Part shown: piece by piece, positions 25,745 through 33,587 of the stretch
How positions within the stretch are numbered: the stretch's first letter is position 1
Layout: each line of letters begins with the position of its first letter
Assembly (NCBI GenBank): GCA_965371245.1
Contig: CBDUXT010000051.1
Location: forward strand, 1-42,873
DNA length: 42,873 bases
DNA from: CBDUXT01 sp965371245
GTDB lineage: Bacteria; Planctomycetota; Phycisphaerae; UBA1845
Direction of reading: 5' to 3'
Made by a program: the position numbers and the translations under genes
Notes under the pieces: model-generated
The model's input: only the letters and a program-made list of their open reading frames with translations
Told to the model about the DNA's origin: nothing
The model's database searches: none

Positions 25745-26227
25745 TTATTTCCCGACGGCAGCCGTTGTCACGCCAGCAACCGACAGCGTGAGCGTGCCCC
25801 TGGCCGCGCGCTTGTCGCCAACCCTGGCGAGGATGTCGAACTGCCACAGCGAGCCGACGACGCGCTCGAGGCGGCTGCTCAGCATGATCTCCGCCGGCGG
25901 TGATACAGAGGCATTGAAGCGGACATCAAGGTGGGCCAGTTTCCCCGCAAGGGGTTCACGCCCGGCGCCCGGCGACGTCGCGTCCGCACCCTGCCCAATC
26001 CGATCGGCCACGATCAGTCCGGAGAGCTGCGCCAGCGCCTCACCGATCAACACCCCCGGAACGATGGGATGCCCGGGAAAGTGGCCGCGGAAGAAGGCTT
26101 CCTCACCGGACACCCGCCAGACCGCCTCAGCGGCTTGACCATCGTGCAGCTCGATACCGGTCGTGAGGAAGCGAAACGGAGGACGGTGGGGCAGGCGGTC
26201 GAGGATGTCTTCCGCTTGCGTGGTCAT
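25745..26227 (-). CDS. FabZ/FabA-like 3-hydroxyacyl-ACP dehydratase
   Basis: A 160-residue single-hotdog dehydratase that would remove water from a 3-hydroxyacyl-ACP. The helix motif GHFPGHPIVPGVLIGEALAQ contains catalytic H49 and E63, the exact spacing (14 residues) of FabZ. The N-terminal LPHRPPFRFL also fits. An insertion (GQGADATSPGAGREP, about 78-92) lengthens one loop. It follows the ACP gene by 8 nt and precedes the LolA-like gene by 3 nt. Aryl-polyene systems need two complementary dehydratases; only this one is present here. Confidence 0.9.
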   Translation of the reverse strand: MTTQAEDILDRLPHRPPFRFLTTGIELHDGQAAEAVWRVSGEEAFFRGHFPGHPIVPGVLIGEALAQLSGLIVADRIGQGADATSPGAGREPLAGKLAHLDVRFNASVSPPAEIMLSSRLERVVGSLWQFDILARVGDKRAARGTLTLSVAGVTTAAVGK

Positions 26228-26235
26228 GGCCCCAA

Positions 26236-26508
26236 TCAGGCGGTCTGCCGGGTTTGGGTTTGCGCCGTCACGAAGTCGGTCAGCGTCCGCATGTTGGCGA
26301 ACATTTCGGGACCGATCGAGTCGGTGGGAACCTTGATCCCGAAGTCCTTCTCGATGCTCTGGACCAACAGAAGCGCGTCGAGCGAGTCCAGATCAAGATC
26401 GCCGCCGAAAAGCACGGTATCGGGTGTCAACTCGAGCTCGGCGTCGAGCTTCAGATCCCGCCGGATGATCTCTACGATACGTTCGCTTATCGTGAGGGGT
26501 ATCGACAT
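26236..26508 (-). CDS. Acyl carrier protein
   Basis: A 90-residue acidic four-helix carrier protein. Ser42 in DLDLDSLDALLL is the 4'-phosphopantetheine site. The surrounding D-S-L sequence and the recognition helix (ALLLVQSIEKDFGIKV) are typical. It should carry the growing acyl or aryl chain for the KS-CLF and dehydratase. ATG 26508 gives a normal ACP length; the open frame upstream to 26637 runs through the divergent promoter region. The ribosome site is weak (GGCGGA). It is the first gene of the minus-strand operon. A TTGACA at 26609-26614 (minus strand) may be a -35 element, but no good -10 follows. Confidence 0.92.
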   Translation of the reverse strand: MSIPLTISERIVEIIRRDLKLDAELELTPDTVLFGGDLDLDSLDALLLVQSIEKDFGIKVPTDSIGPEMFANMRTLTDFVTAQTQTRQTA

Positions 26509-26665
26509 CGCCGTCCGCCATTGGGCCGCGCCCCGAAAGACCGCCCCAGGCGGCACGTCGCGCGGACGCCGTCTTGCGCCCGGCACCTTGGCGAAAAGCT
26601 GCGGTTTTGTCAAGATGGCTGGCGCCATCGAACGCATCGGAGCCCACGGCTCGCCGCCACGCCGC

Positions 26666-26695
26666 TTCGACCCAGGTTCCCAAGTCCACTACAAT
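26666..26695 (+). promoter_or_regulatory. Candidate promoter for the ABC transporter operon
   Basis: A -10-like TACAAT at 26690-26695 lies 18 nt after TTCGAC at 26666-26671. Transcription would begin near 26702, only about 4 nt before the ATG at 26706, which has no Shine-Dalgarno. A nearly leaderless mRNA is implied. Confidence 0.35.
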
Positions 26696-26705
26696 CCGCG
26701 CCGCC

Positions 26706-27551
26706 ATGCTATGTCTGAGCAACCTCTGCAAGCGATTCGGTCCCACAGTGGCCGTCGATGAACTGTCCTTTGAGGTCGGGCCCGGCGAGATTCTCGGGCT
26801 GCTCGGGCCCAATGGGGCGGGAAAGACGACGACGATCAACATGATTGCGGGTCTTCTCCGCCCGGACGCCGGCCGAATCGATGTCGATGGGCTCGGCGCC
26901 TCGGATCAACCCGATGTCCGCCGCCGGATCGGCGTCGCGCCGCAGGCTCTGGCGATCTACGAGGAGCTAACCGCGGCGGAGAATCTCCGCTTTTTCGGGC
27001 GTCTGACCGGACTGACCGGGGCCGCTTTGCGTGAGCGGGTGGCTTGGTCGCTGGATTTCGTCGTGCTTTCCGATCGGCGGAACGATCGTGTCAAGACCTA
27101 TTCGGGCGGCATGAAGCGTCGGCTGAACCTGGCCGTGGCGCTGGTGCATGATCCGCCCTACCTCCTGTTGGACGAGCCGACCGTGGGGGTCGATCCTCAG
27201 TCGCGGAACGCGATTTTCGAGAAGATTCTGCAACTCAAAGCCCTGGGACGCGCGGTTCTCTACACCACGCACTACATGGAGGAGGCGCAGCGCCTCTGCG
27301 ATCGCGTGGGAATCATCGACCGAGGGAGGTTCCTGGCCCTCGAAACCGTCGATAACCTGATCCGAGTGCACGGCGGAAAAAGCATCGTCACGGCGCGGCG
27401 GCAAGACGGAGAGGTACGCATCGAGACGAACGACCCGCTGGCGGAGTGCATCAGCCTTCAACAGAGCGATGACATCCTCGCCCTTCGCGTGGATCGACCC
27501 GACCTGGAACGGGTGTTCCTGAATCTGACCGGGAGGGCGCTGCGCGACTGA
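26706..27551 (+). CDS. ABC-2 type transporter ATP-binding protein
   Basis: A 281-residue cytoplasmic ATPase. Walker A is GPNGAGKTT (K40), the Q-loop region follows, the signature is YSGGMKRRLNLA, and Walker B is LLLDEPTVGVDP, then the H-loop in VLYTTHYMEEAQR. This matches the DrrA/NodI-like ATPases that pair with ABC-2 permeases. It overlaps the permease gene start by 1 nt (TGATG), so the two are a pair. It is divergent from the ACP operon across a 197-nt gap, and transport of the cluster product or its lipid carrier is a reasonable inference. Confidence 0.95.
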   Translation: MLCLSNLCKRFGPTVAVDELSFEVGPGEILGLLGPNGAGKTTTINMIAGLLRPDAGRIDVDGLGASDQPDVRRRIGVAPQALAIYEELTAAENLRFFGRLTGLTGAALRERVAWSLDFVVLSDRRNDRVKTYSGGMKRRLNLAVALVHDPPYLLLDEPTVGVDPQSRNAIFEKILQLKALGRAVLYTTHYMEEAQRLCDRVGIIDRGRFLALETVDNLIRVHGGKSIVTARRQDGEVRIETNDPLAECISLQQSDDILALRVDRPDLERVFLNLTGRALRD

Positions 27552-28858
27552 TGGGACGAGCGGTGCTAGCACTGGCCGGGAAGGACATGCGGATCCTGTT
27601 GCGCGACAGGGGCGGGGTGTTCGTGACGTTCGTTTTTCCGTTCATCTACTGCGTCTTCTTCGGATTGGTGTTCGCCGCCGGAACCGGCAACGACCGCGCG
27701 ATCGATCTGGTCGTGGTCGATGAGGACAACACGCCTGGATCGGCGAACTTTGTCGCTAAGCTCGAATCGGCCCCCGAGTTTTGCGTGAGTCGGGCCAAGC
27801 GCCACGAAGCCGTCGATCTCGTCCGTCGGGGCAAGCGTGTGGCCTATGTGGTGCTTACGAAGGGCTTCGGCGAGGCATCGGAACGCATCCTGATGAATCA
27901 TCGCCCCCGGCTCGAGGTCGGGCTGGATCCGGCGCGGCAGGCGGAGGCGGCGATGGTCAAGGGCATGCTGACCAAGTACGCCTTCGAGACGGTCACGGAC
28001 TTGTTCGGTGACCGTCACGCGTTCAAACGGCGGATCGAGACGGCCCGATCCCTGATCCGCGTCGAAACCGAGATCGGGATCATGGACCGTGCCCCGTTAG
28101 CCCGTTTCCTCATTGAACTTGACCGCTTCGTCGATCAACACGACAAGGATGCCTCCGGTGGCGCAACCGATGGAAGCAAGGCGAGGGACACCCTTCTGCA
28201 CGAATGGGAACCGATCGAACTTTCCACGGTCGATGTCGGCCGCGCGCGGGCCAGCCCGAACAACAGCTACGAGATTTCCTTCCCGCAGGGGATCATCTGG
28301 GGCGTTCTGGGTTGCTGTGCGTCGTTCGGGGTCTCGCTGGTGATCGAGCGTACCTCCGGCACGCTTTCGCGGCTGCGCGTCGCGCCGATTGCTCGGGGAC
28401 AGATCCTGGCGGGCAAAGCGTTGGCGTGCTTCGGCTCGACGGTGACGTTGGCGGCGGTGCTGTTCCTTGTGGGCCGGCTGTTCTTCGGGGTCGTCGCGTG
28501 TTCACCGCTCCATCTCGCGGTTTCGCTCGTCCTGATCGCCGTCGCCTTCGTGGGCATCATGATGTTTCTCTCCATTCTGGGAAGAACGGAACGGACGGTC
28601 AGCGGAATCAGTTGGGCGGTGCTCTTGGCGATGGCCATGTCGGGCGGCGGCATGGTGCCGCGGATGTTTATGCCGCCGTGGATGCAATCGCTCAGCCACG
28701 TCAGTCCCGTGAGATGGGCCATCCTTGCCATGGAGGGCGCCGTCTGGCGCGACTTCTCCACCCGCGAGATGTTGGTGCCATGGGCGGTTCTTCTGACCGT
28801 GGGCGTGGTCCTGTTCGCAGCCGGCGTGCGCGGCTTCGCCTGGATGGACGAGGGGTAG
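27551..28858 (+). CDS. ABC-2 type transporter permease
   Basis: A 435-residue membrane subunit. One N-terminal helix (GVFVTFVFPFIYCVFFGLVF) is followed by a large extracytoplasmic domain of about 200 residues, then five C-terminal helices (from about residue 240), the ABC2_membrane_3 arrangement. The conserved loop RTSGTLSRLRVAPIARGQILAGK after the second helix is typical. It pairs with the upstream ATPase. It starts on the ATPase stop codon and ends 6 nt before the glycosyltransferase start, so the three genes form an operon. Confidence 0.92.
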   Translation: MGRAVLALAGKDMRILLRDRGGVFVTFVFPFIYCVFFGLVFAAGTGNDRAIDLVVVDEDNTPGSANFVAKLESAPEFCVSRAKRHEAVDLVRRGKRVAYVVLTKGFGEASERILMNHRPRLEVGLDPARQAEAAMVKGMLTKYAFETVTDLFGDRHAFKRRIETARSLIRVETEIGIMDRAPLARFLIELDRFVDQHDKDASGGATDGSKARDTLLHEWEPIELSTVDVGRARASPNNSYEISFPQGIIWGVLGCCASFGVSLVIERTSGTLSRLRVAPIARGQILAGKALACFGSTVTLAAVLFLVGRLFFGVVACSPLHLAVSLVLIAVAFVGIMMFLSILGRTERTVSGISWAVLLAMAMSGGGMVPRMFMPPWMQSLSHVSPVRWAILAMEGAVWRDFSTREMLVPWAVLLTVGVVLFAAGVRGFAWMDEG

Positions 28859-28864
28859 GGCGGC

Positions 28865-30160
28865 GTGACCGAAAACGACAGTTCCTACGCGTCCTCGGCC
28901 GCGACGTGCTTCCGCCCCGTCGTCATCGCCCCGACGTACAACAATGCCGCCACCCTTGTCGGCGTGCTCGAACGAATCGAAAAAATCGGCGTGCCGATCA
29001 TCGTCGTGGATGACGGCTCGACCGACGAAACGCCCGACCTTCTGACTGCCTGGATCGACCGGGACCGCTCCATTGATGTCAAGGTACTGACACACGCGCC
29101 GAACCAGGGAAAGGCGGCCGCGCTGGCGACCGGATTCGCCGACGCAAGGGAAACGGGCTTCTCCCACGCGGTCACGATGGACACCGACGCCCAACTCGAG
29201 CCGGAGGACATTCCCGCGATGCTTGACGCCGCCGCCCACGCCCCACGTGCCCTGGTGTTGGGTCGGCGGAGCGAATCGACGCCCGGTTTGCCCAAGTCGA
29301 ACCTTGTGGGCTGGCGCTGTTCGGGGATGGGTCTGTGGGTGGAGACGGGACTTGTCATCCACGACAGTCAGTGCGGGCTGCGCGTCTACCCGTTGGATCT
29401 GCTGGACAGCCTGCGCTGTTGGGCGGGGCGGTTCGGCTTCGAGGCGGAAATCATCGCGCGGACCGTCTGGGCAGGCCGTCCGATCGCAACAGTGCCAGTT
29501 ATATGTCACTATCCCCCGCTGGATCAGTCCGTTTCGCACTTCAAACCGTTTCGCGACGGCGCGAAGGGTTTCATGTTGCATTGGGCGCTGGGCATCCGGC
29601 GCCTGATCCCCTGGCCCCTCTTCCCACCTGAGCCAAGTGACGGTCCAACCGCCGGCGAGGGCGACATGCCGCCCGGTGGCGTCTTGCTGACGCCCCCGAC
29701 CGGATGGGCGACCTGGCGGACCTGGGCGAGCCCGTTGGCGCTATGGCGGCAGATTCGCTCCAGCGAGCAGGAGCGCTTTATCACCTCGGCGGCCGTGGGG
29801 TTTGGTGCGTTCATGGCCTGTTGGTCACTCGGCGCCTGGACGATCGTGGCCATCGCATACGCCTCGAAGCGCTTGAACCACAATCTCTGGGCCACGCTTC
29901 TCGGGGCCATGTTTGCGTTACCCCCTCTCGGGCCGGCGCTTGGCAAGCTGGCGATCACGATCGCGTACGTTCCCACCCACCTCGCCCTGCCGCCGTTCGA
30001 CCACGCGGGGCCGGGCGTTGCCGGGTTGGGCACGATCATCTGCAGCTTCCCGTTCTCGTGGTGCGCGGGCAGCTTCATACTCGGCACGGCGCTGCACTGG
30101 GTGGCGTTGGCAACGGCGTTGTTTGTCATGCGGCTCGCAAAAAGGCGAGTCCGTTCGTAG
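28865..30160 (+). CDS. GT2 glycosyltransferase fused to a C-terminal DUF2062 membrane domain
   Basis: A 431-residue bifunctional-looking protein. Residues about 15-240 form a family 2 glycosyltransferase: VVIAPTYNNAATL, the nucleotide-binding IVVDDGSTDET, and the DXD-type metal motif MDTDAQLEPED (D106, D108). Residues about 290-431 have three or four hydrophobic helices and match the DUF2062 pattern (AVGFGAFMACWSL, LNHNLWATLLGAM). The product may be glycosylated at the inner membrane. Aryl-polyene clusters usually contain such a glycosyltransferase. GTG 28865 follows the permease gene by 6 nt. The sugar donor is unknown. Confidence 0.88.
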   Translation: MTENDSSYASSAATCFRPVVIAPTYNNAATLVGVLERIEKIGVPIIVVDDGSTDETPDLLTAWIDRDRSIDVKVLTHAPNQGKAAALATGFADARETGFSHAVTMDTDAQLEPEDIPAMLDAAAHAPRALVLGRRSESTPGLPKSNLVGWRCSGMGLWVETGLVIHDSQCGLRVYPLDLLDSLRCWAGRFGFEAEIIARTVWAGRPIATVPVICHYPPLDQSVSHFKPFRDGAKGFMLHWALGIRRLIPWPLFPPEPSDGPTAGEGDMPPGGVLLTPPTGWATWRTWASPLALWRQIRSSEQERFITSAAVGFGAFMACWSLGAWTIVAIAYASKRLNHNLWATLLGAMFALPPLGPALGKLAITIAYVPTHLALPPFDHAGPGVAGLGTIICSFPFSWCAGSFILGTALHWVALATALFVMRLAKRRVRS

Positions 30161-30361
30161 CGCATGCCCTCCACGGACCTCTGGGCCACCGGCTTGGACC
30201 GTGCAGAACTCTTTCGACAAACCCGTCGGAGATGGACACGTGAAGAAGCGCCCGAATTCGAGCGGCGCCGACATCGAGAACGCCCTTGCCAAACCGGCTC
30301 GCCGACCTACGATTCACCCTGTGATTTTTCTACTACCCAAGACCCCCTTGGAGACCAAACC

Positions 30362-30883
30362 ATGGTTGAACAATCCAACGTGGCAAGTGACTGTGCGGAG
30401 ATGTCCGCAACGTCCGAAGAACACAAGCGATTCGAACCGTTCGCCGGAACATTCAAGGCCGAGGTGAAGCTGTGGATGGGACCGGGCGAGCCCCTTGTCT
30501 CCACCGGCATCATGGTCAACGAGCTGGACCTGGGCGCGCGTTTCCTCAAGCAGGTGTTCACGGGCGATCCAAACGACGGCCCTTTTCCCAGCTTCGAAGG
30601 TCGCGGCTTCTGGGGCTACAACACGACCGAAAAGAAGTACGAGGGGTTCTGGATTGACAGCGCCAGCACCTTCATGCAGACCGAGTCAGGCGACGTGGAC
30701 AAGAACGGATCGGTCTGGACGATGCGCGGAGAGATGACCGATCCACAAACCGGCGGGAAGCTGAAAAAGCGGTCGATCATCACGCTCGAAGACAACGATC
30801 ATCATTCGATGGAGATGTACTTCACCACGCCCGACGGGACGGAATCCAAGGCCATGGAGATTCGCTACGAACGGGTTCGCTGA
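30362..30883 (+). CDS. DUF1579-like protein
   Basis: A 173-residue protein without signal peptide. The central part (FEPFAGTFKAEVKLWMGPGE ... GRGFWGYNTTEKKYEGFWID) is the characteristic DUF1579 pattern, a small beta-barrel of unknown function. ATG 30362 has GGAG 8 nt upstream; the longer frame starting near 30164 has no such site. It is 200 nt after the glycosyltransferase and probably independent of the cluster. Confidence 0.85.
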   Translation: MVEQSNVASDCAEMSATSEEHKRFEPFAGTFKAEVKLWMGPGEPLVSTGIMVNELDLGARFLKQVFTGDPNDGPFPSFEGRGFWGYNTTEKKYEGFWIDSASTFMQTESGDVDKNGSVWTMRGEMTDPQTGGKLKKRSIITLEDNDHHSMEMYFTTPDGTESKAMEIRYERVR

Positions 30884-30911
30884 GAGGGTGTATAAGAAGG
30901 GTCATGACGAA

Positions 30912-30978
30912 CCGAGCCGCGACCGGAGGGAGCGGTTTCGAGTGCCAAACCGGACCGCTCCCTCCGGGCGCGGCTCGG
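30912..30978. repeat. Inverted pair of dispersed repeat (PLPYGRGSE type)
   Basis: Arms 30912-30936 and 30954-30978 are reverse complements in 24 of 25 positions, with the same core as 4150-4174 and 5781-5847. It lies between convergent genes (30883 and 31089), where it could act as a bidirectional 3' hairpin. The spacer is 17 nt. Confidence 0.85.
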
Positions 30979-31088
30979 AAAGAGCCTCCTTAAACACGCT
31001 CTAAGGTTTTCGACGTTCGATCATCGTGACCCCACCCACCGCTGCGCGATGGATGGGCCACGCGGCCCTACCGCTCGCTCGGAAGTCG

Positions 31089-31757
31089 TCAACTCGTCAC
31101 TTCCCGAACCAGCATGAACGCTTCCGCATGCGGCATGTTCATCGAATGACCTCTCGTCACGCTCAGCGCGAGAATGGCTTCAGTCGATCGTTGATCGGGC
31201 GCCTTGCGGACCTGCGAGGCGTACCGAGAGAACGCCTCCAGTTTACGCTCGATGTAAGCGGTGATGTCCACGAACACATTCGGGACAAACGCCGGTGTCA
31301 TCGGCGCGGCGTACCAATCCGTTTCCGAAACCGTCTGGTATGCCAAAATGCGCGAGGGGTATGCGTCGCCGACAGGACGGCAGCAAACCATAGCCGCCTG
31401 GAATACCAGTTGATGATCACGATGTACGTCGCCGACGTACGGCACGTAGACGGTGTCCGGCCGCACCGCGTCGAACACGTTTCCCAAGGCGGCATTCAGA
31501 TCGGCGCCGGGCACCGTATCCAGCATGGCTGCGGGTAGATCGAGGAAATGCGAACCTGTCAGCCCGAGGAAGGCGTGGACGTCGCGGGCTTCCTTTTGTA
31601 CGCGGGCGACCTGCTCGTTGCCGAAACGAGACGCCTCGCCGCGCGTGCAAATCACGACGTGAACGGCGTCGCCGAAATCGAGGTGCCGCAGAATCGTTCC
31701 GCCAACGCCGAGAACTTCGTCGTCCGGATGTGGGGCGATAACCAGAACGTGATTCAT
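31089..31757 (-). CDS. PIG-L/LmbE family zinc deacetylase
   Basis: A 222-residue cytoplasmic hydrolase expected to remove an acetyl group from an N-acetylated sugar or related amide. The zinc motif is APHPDDE (H10, D12, D13), and the third metal ligand region is GDVHRDHQ (H112, H115). ATG 31757 has GGAGGAG 8 nt upstream. Its start overlaps the stop of the formyltransferase gene by 4 nt (ATGA), so the two are translationally coupled. A deacetylase followed by a formyltransferase would convert an N-acetyl to an N-formyl group, which suggests a surface or secondary-metabolite sugar (inference). Confidence 0.9.
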   Translation of the reverse strand: MNHVLVIAPHPDDEVLGVGGTILRHLDFGDAVHVVICTRGEASRFGNEQVARVQKEARDVHAFLGLTGSHFLDLPAAMLDTVPGADLNAALGNVFDAVRPDTVYVPYVGDVHRDHQLVFQAAMVCCRPVGDAYPSRILAYQTVSETDWYAAPMTPAFVPNVFVDITAYIERKLEAFSRYASQVRKAPDQRSTEAILALSVTRGHSMNMPHAEAFMLVREVTS

Positions 31758-32710
31758 ACCGATCGCTCCTCCGACGTCGCGCGGTCTTGGAACCGACACC
31801 CTTCGACGTAACAGGTCGCCGTCGAGAGGGCCGGGTGCTCCGGTTCGCTTTCCGTCAGACGAAGGCTACCGTCGTTTGTCTTGACGAGCGGGCGACCGTC
31901 CGCATTGACGGACAGAATCGTCCCGGGGTCTTTACCATGCAAGTCCTTTGGCGCGAGAGCGGGGTTCTCCGATCGGGCTCGCCAGATCGTCACTTTCGCT
32001 CGTCCGAGGTAGCTGAATGCTCCGGGATACGGCCGACCGGCGGCGCGGATCAGGCGATAGACGTCGTCGGTGGACTTTGACCAGTCGATCAGCCCGTCGG
32101 CCGGCGTTCGTTTCGGGTAGTACGTGGCCCGAGAATGATCCTGCGGCGTTCGCGGGATCGTGCCGGTCTTGATGGCCGGCGCGAGTTCGAGAATAACCTC
32201 GTGTAGCACTTGGTTCGTGCGATGAATGAGGTCTTCTGAATAGTCGTCGGGCAGGACCAGAACCTCGCGCTGGACGATAATGTCGCCGGCGTCGGGTTCG
32301 TCCGCAAGATAAAAGAGATTCACCGCCGCTCGCTCGCCTCGCAGAATCGTCCAGGCGACCGGTGCCCGACCGCGTCCCTCGGGAAGCATCGTCGGGTGAA
32401 ATCCCACGCCACCGTGGGGTGCGATACGAAGGAGCTGCTCCGGAACGAGTTGCGACAGCCCGATGCACCAGATCAGATCCGGCGGACGCTCTCGCAGGAA
32501 TGGCTCGACCGCGGGATCGGTCACCTTGACGAAGGATAGGAAAGGCAGATGAGCTTCTTGGGCCGGTGAGCGGAGCGATCGGTAGTCGGCGACGCGGTCG
32601 GCCTGTGACTCGTCGAGACCGAGGACGGCGGTGATATCCACGCCCCCACGAATCAGCGCATCGAGCGCGGTCTTGCTGGAACTGACGCTACCAATCAATG
32701 CGACCTTCAT
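31754..32710 (-). CDS. Formyltransferase (Fmt/ArnA-fold) with variant active site
   Basis: A 318-residue enzyme of the 10-formyltetrahydrofolate-dependent formyltransferase fold. The core is GFHPTMLPEGRGRAP (103-117) with His105, and ADEPDAGDII supplies Asp140, both aligning with the catalytic His and Asp. The usual Asn two residues before the His is Gly103 here. The C-terminal domain (YPKRTPADGLIDWSKSTDDV) resembles the Fmt C-domain. A dedicated initiator-tRNA enzyme is less likely than an amino-sugar formyltransferase, given the paired deacetylase. The Shine-Dalgarno before ATG 32710 is weak. Confidence 0.85.
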   Translation of the reverse strand: MKVALIGSVSSSKTALDALIRGGVDITAVLGLDESQADRVADYRSLRSPAQEAHLPFLSFVKVTDPAVEPFLRERPPDLIWCIGLSQLVPEQLLRIAPHGGVGFHPTMLPEGRGRAPVAWTILRGERAAVNLFYLADEPDAGDIIVQREVLVLPDDYSEDLIHRTNQVLHEVILELAPAIKTGTIPRTPQDHSRATYYPKRTPADGLIDWSKSTDDVYRLIRAAGRPYPGAFSYLGRAKVTIWRARSENPALAPKDLHGKDPGTILSVNADGRPLVKTNDGSLRLTESEPEHPALSTATCYVEGCRFQDRATSEERSV

Positions 32711-33587
32711 GTTCGATTCTCAGCCCATCGGCCCAATCGCCTCCAAGCGCAACACGCGGCGCGATGATAATCCGGTTGATATGGAATCGCAATTTAGGCG
32801 CCATGGCGACTCTTAACCGTCTCACCCTGTACCGCGTCAATCCGTCGAGAGACGAGATTCTCGGTCGTGACGATGCCGGCTTGTCCGAGGTCTCGAAGAG
32901 ACCCGTTCGCGTTGCCCTGCGACATTGAAGTTCCACGGCGATCGAGCTACGACAGACCCATGGAACAACGAAGGCAGGTATGCTGTGAAGTGGAGGCGGT
33001 CGTCCTTCCGGAACTTCAAAGACCATCGGGCGCGGCATCAGGTGTTTTGGCCGGGCATACAATCGAGAACGCCCCGCCTCAGTCCGCGCTGCCGATGTCC
33101 CTGAGGCACTGGTCGCTGTCCACATTGCTGGAGAAGCTACCTAATATCGGAGCGAAAGTAGTCCAGCGTACCAAGTATGTGACATTTCAGATTGCCGAAA
33201 CCGTAGCGTCGGCTCAGTTGTTCGCCGCGATCCTCGATTGCAGCCAGCGGTTCGCGGTTGCCATCACCGTTGGTACAGCGTCCCTGACCATCGTGATCGG
33301 ACGAAGGGTCGATGGTTCGTGTTGGAACGCGATGGGACGTTGCGCGGAAACAACAGGCTTGCCAAGATGGAGCGCTCGGACGAGCACGAAACGTTGCTAT
33401 CGTTTGAATCGAGGCGTTCATTCGGGTAGGATGGCAGCTTAAGCTGTGATAAACGAGAAATATCGGACGAAGGGATCTGAGATGCCCCGGTCCATTCGGG
33501 CAACCTGCTTGGGGGAGCGTGGATCCCGGGCCGGGCGTGGGTCTCTTGGAACACGCCGCGATGGTGACACTTCCGAGGAGACCGTCC
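32711..33587. other. Gene-poor intergenic region with transposase remnant
   Basis: About 880 nt without an intact gene. It contains the pseudogene at 33095-33255 and the upstream region of the sulfatase. Open frames on both strands show no family pattern. No repeat pair was noticed here. Confidence 0.5.
33095..33255 (+). pseudogene. Transposase C-terminal remnant (DDE, IS1380-like)
   Basis: A translated stretch of about 53 residues (RHWSLSTLLEKLPNIGAKV, then KYVTFQIAETVASAQLF) resembles the C-terminus of group 1 DDE transposases of IS1380 type, where GAKVVRHxxYVTFQLAE is typical. No DDE catalytic core, upstream part or terminal inverted repeats are seen, so it is a dead fragment. The frame continues without resemblance afterwards. 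Confidence 0.6.

Larger units (their letters stand above)
13916..30160. other. Putative aryl-polyene / xanthomonadin-like biosynthetic and export cluster
   Basis: Thirteen adjacent genes, ten on the minus strand and three divergent on the plus strand, combine type II fatty-acid/polyketide enzymes (ACP, dehydratase, KS-CLF fusion), a chorismatase, an aryl/acyl ligase, a halogenase-like flavoprotein, an LpxL-like acyltransferase, a GT2 transferase, two LolA-like proteins, an MMPL exporter and an ABC-2 transporter. This content matches the aryl-polyene, xanthomonadin and flexirubin families of cluster. The product is an inference. A ketoreductase is missing from the window. Confidence 0.75.

Noticed and set aside
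26586..26614. Promoter for the ACP operon at TTGACA 26609-26614
   Set aside because: The -35 is perfect but no -10 resembling TATAAT lies 16-18 nt downstream, so it is noted only as possible.
13916..30160. Assignment of the cluster to flexirubin or dialkylresorcinol type
   Set aside because: No DarA/DarB-type cyclase/ketosynthase and no ammonia-lyase are present; a chorismatase supplies the aromatic unit instead.
30164..30361. N-terminal extension of the DUF1579-like gene
   Set aside because: The region has no ribosome site or homology; ATG 30362 has GGAG 8 nt upstream.
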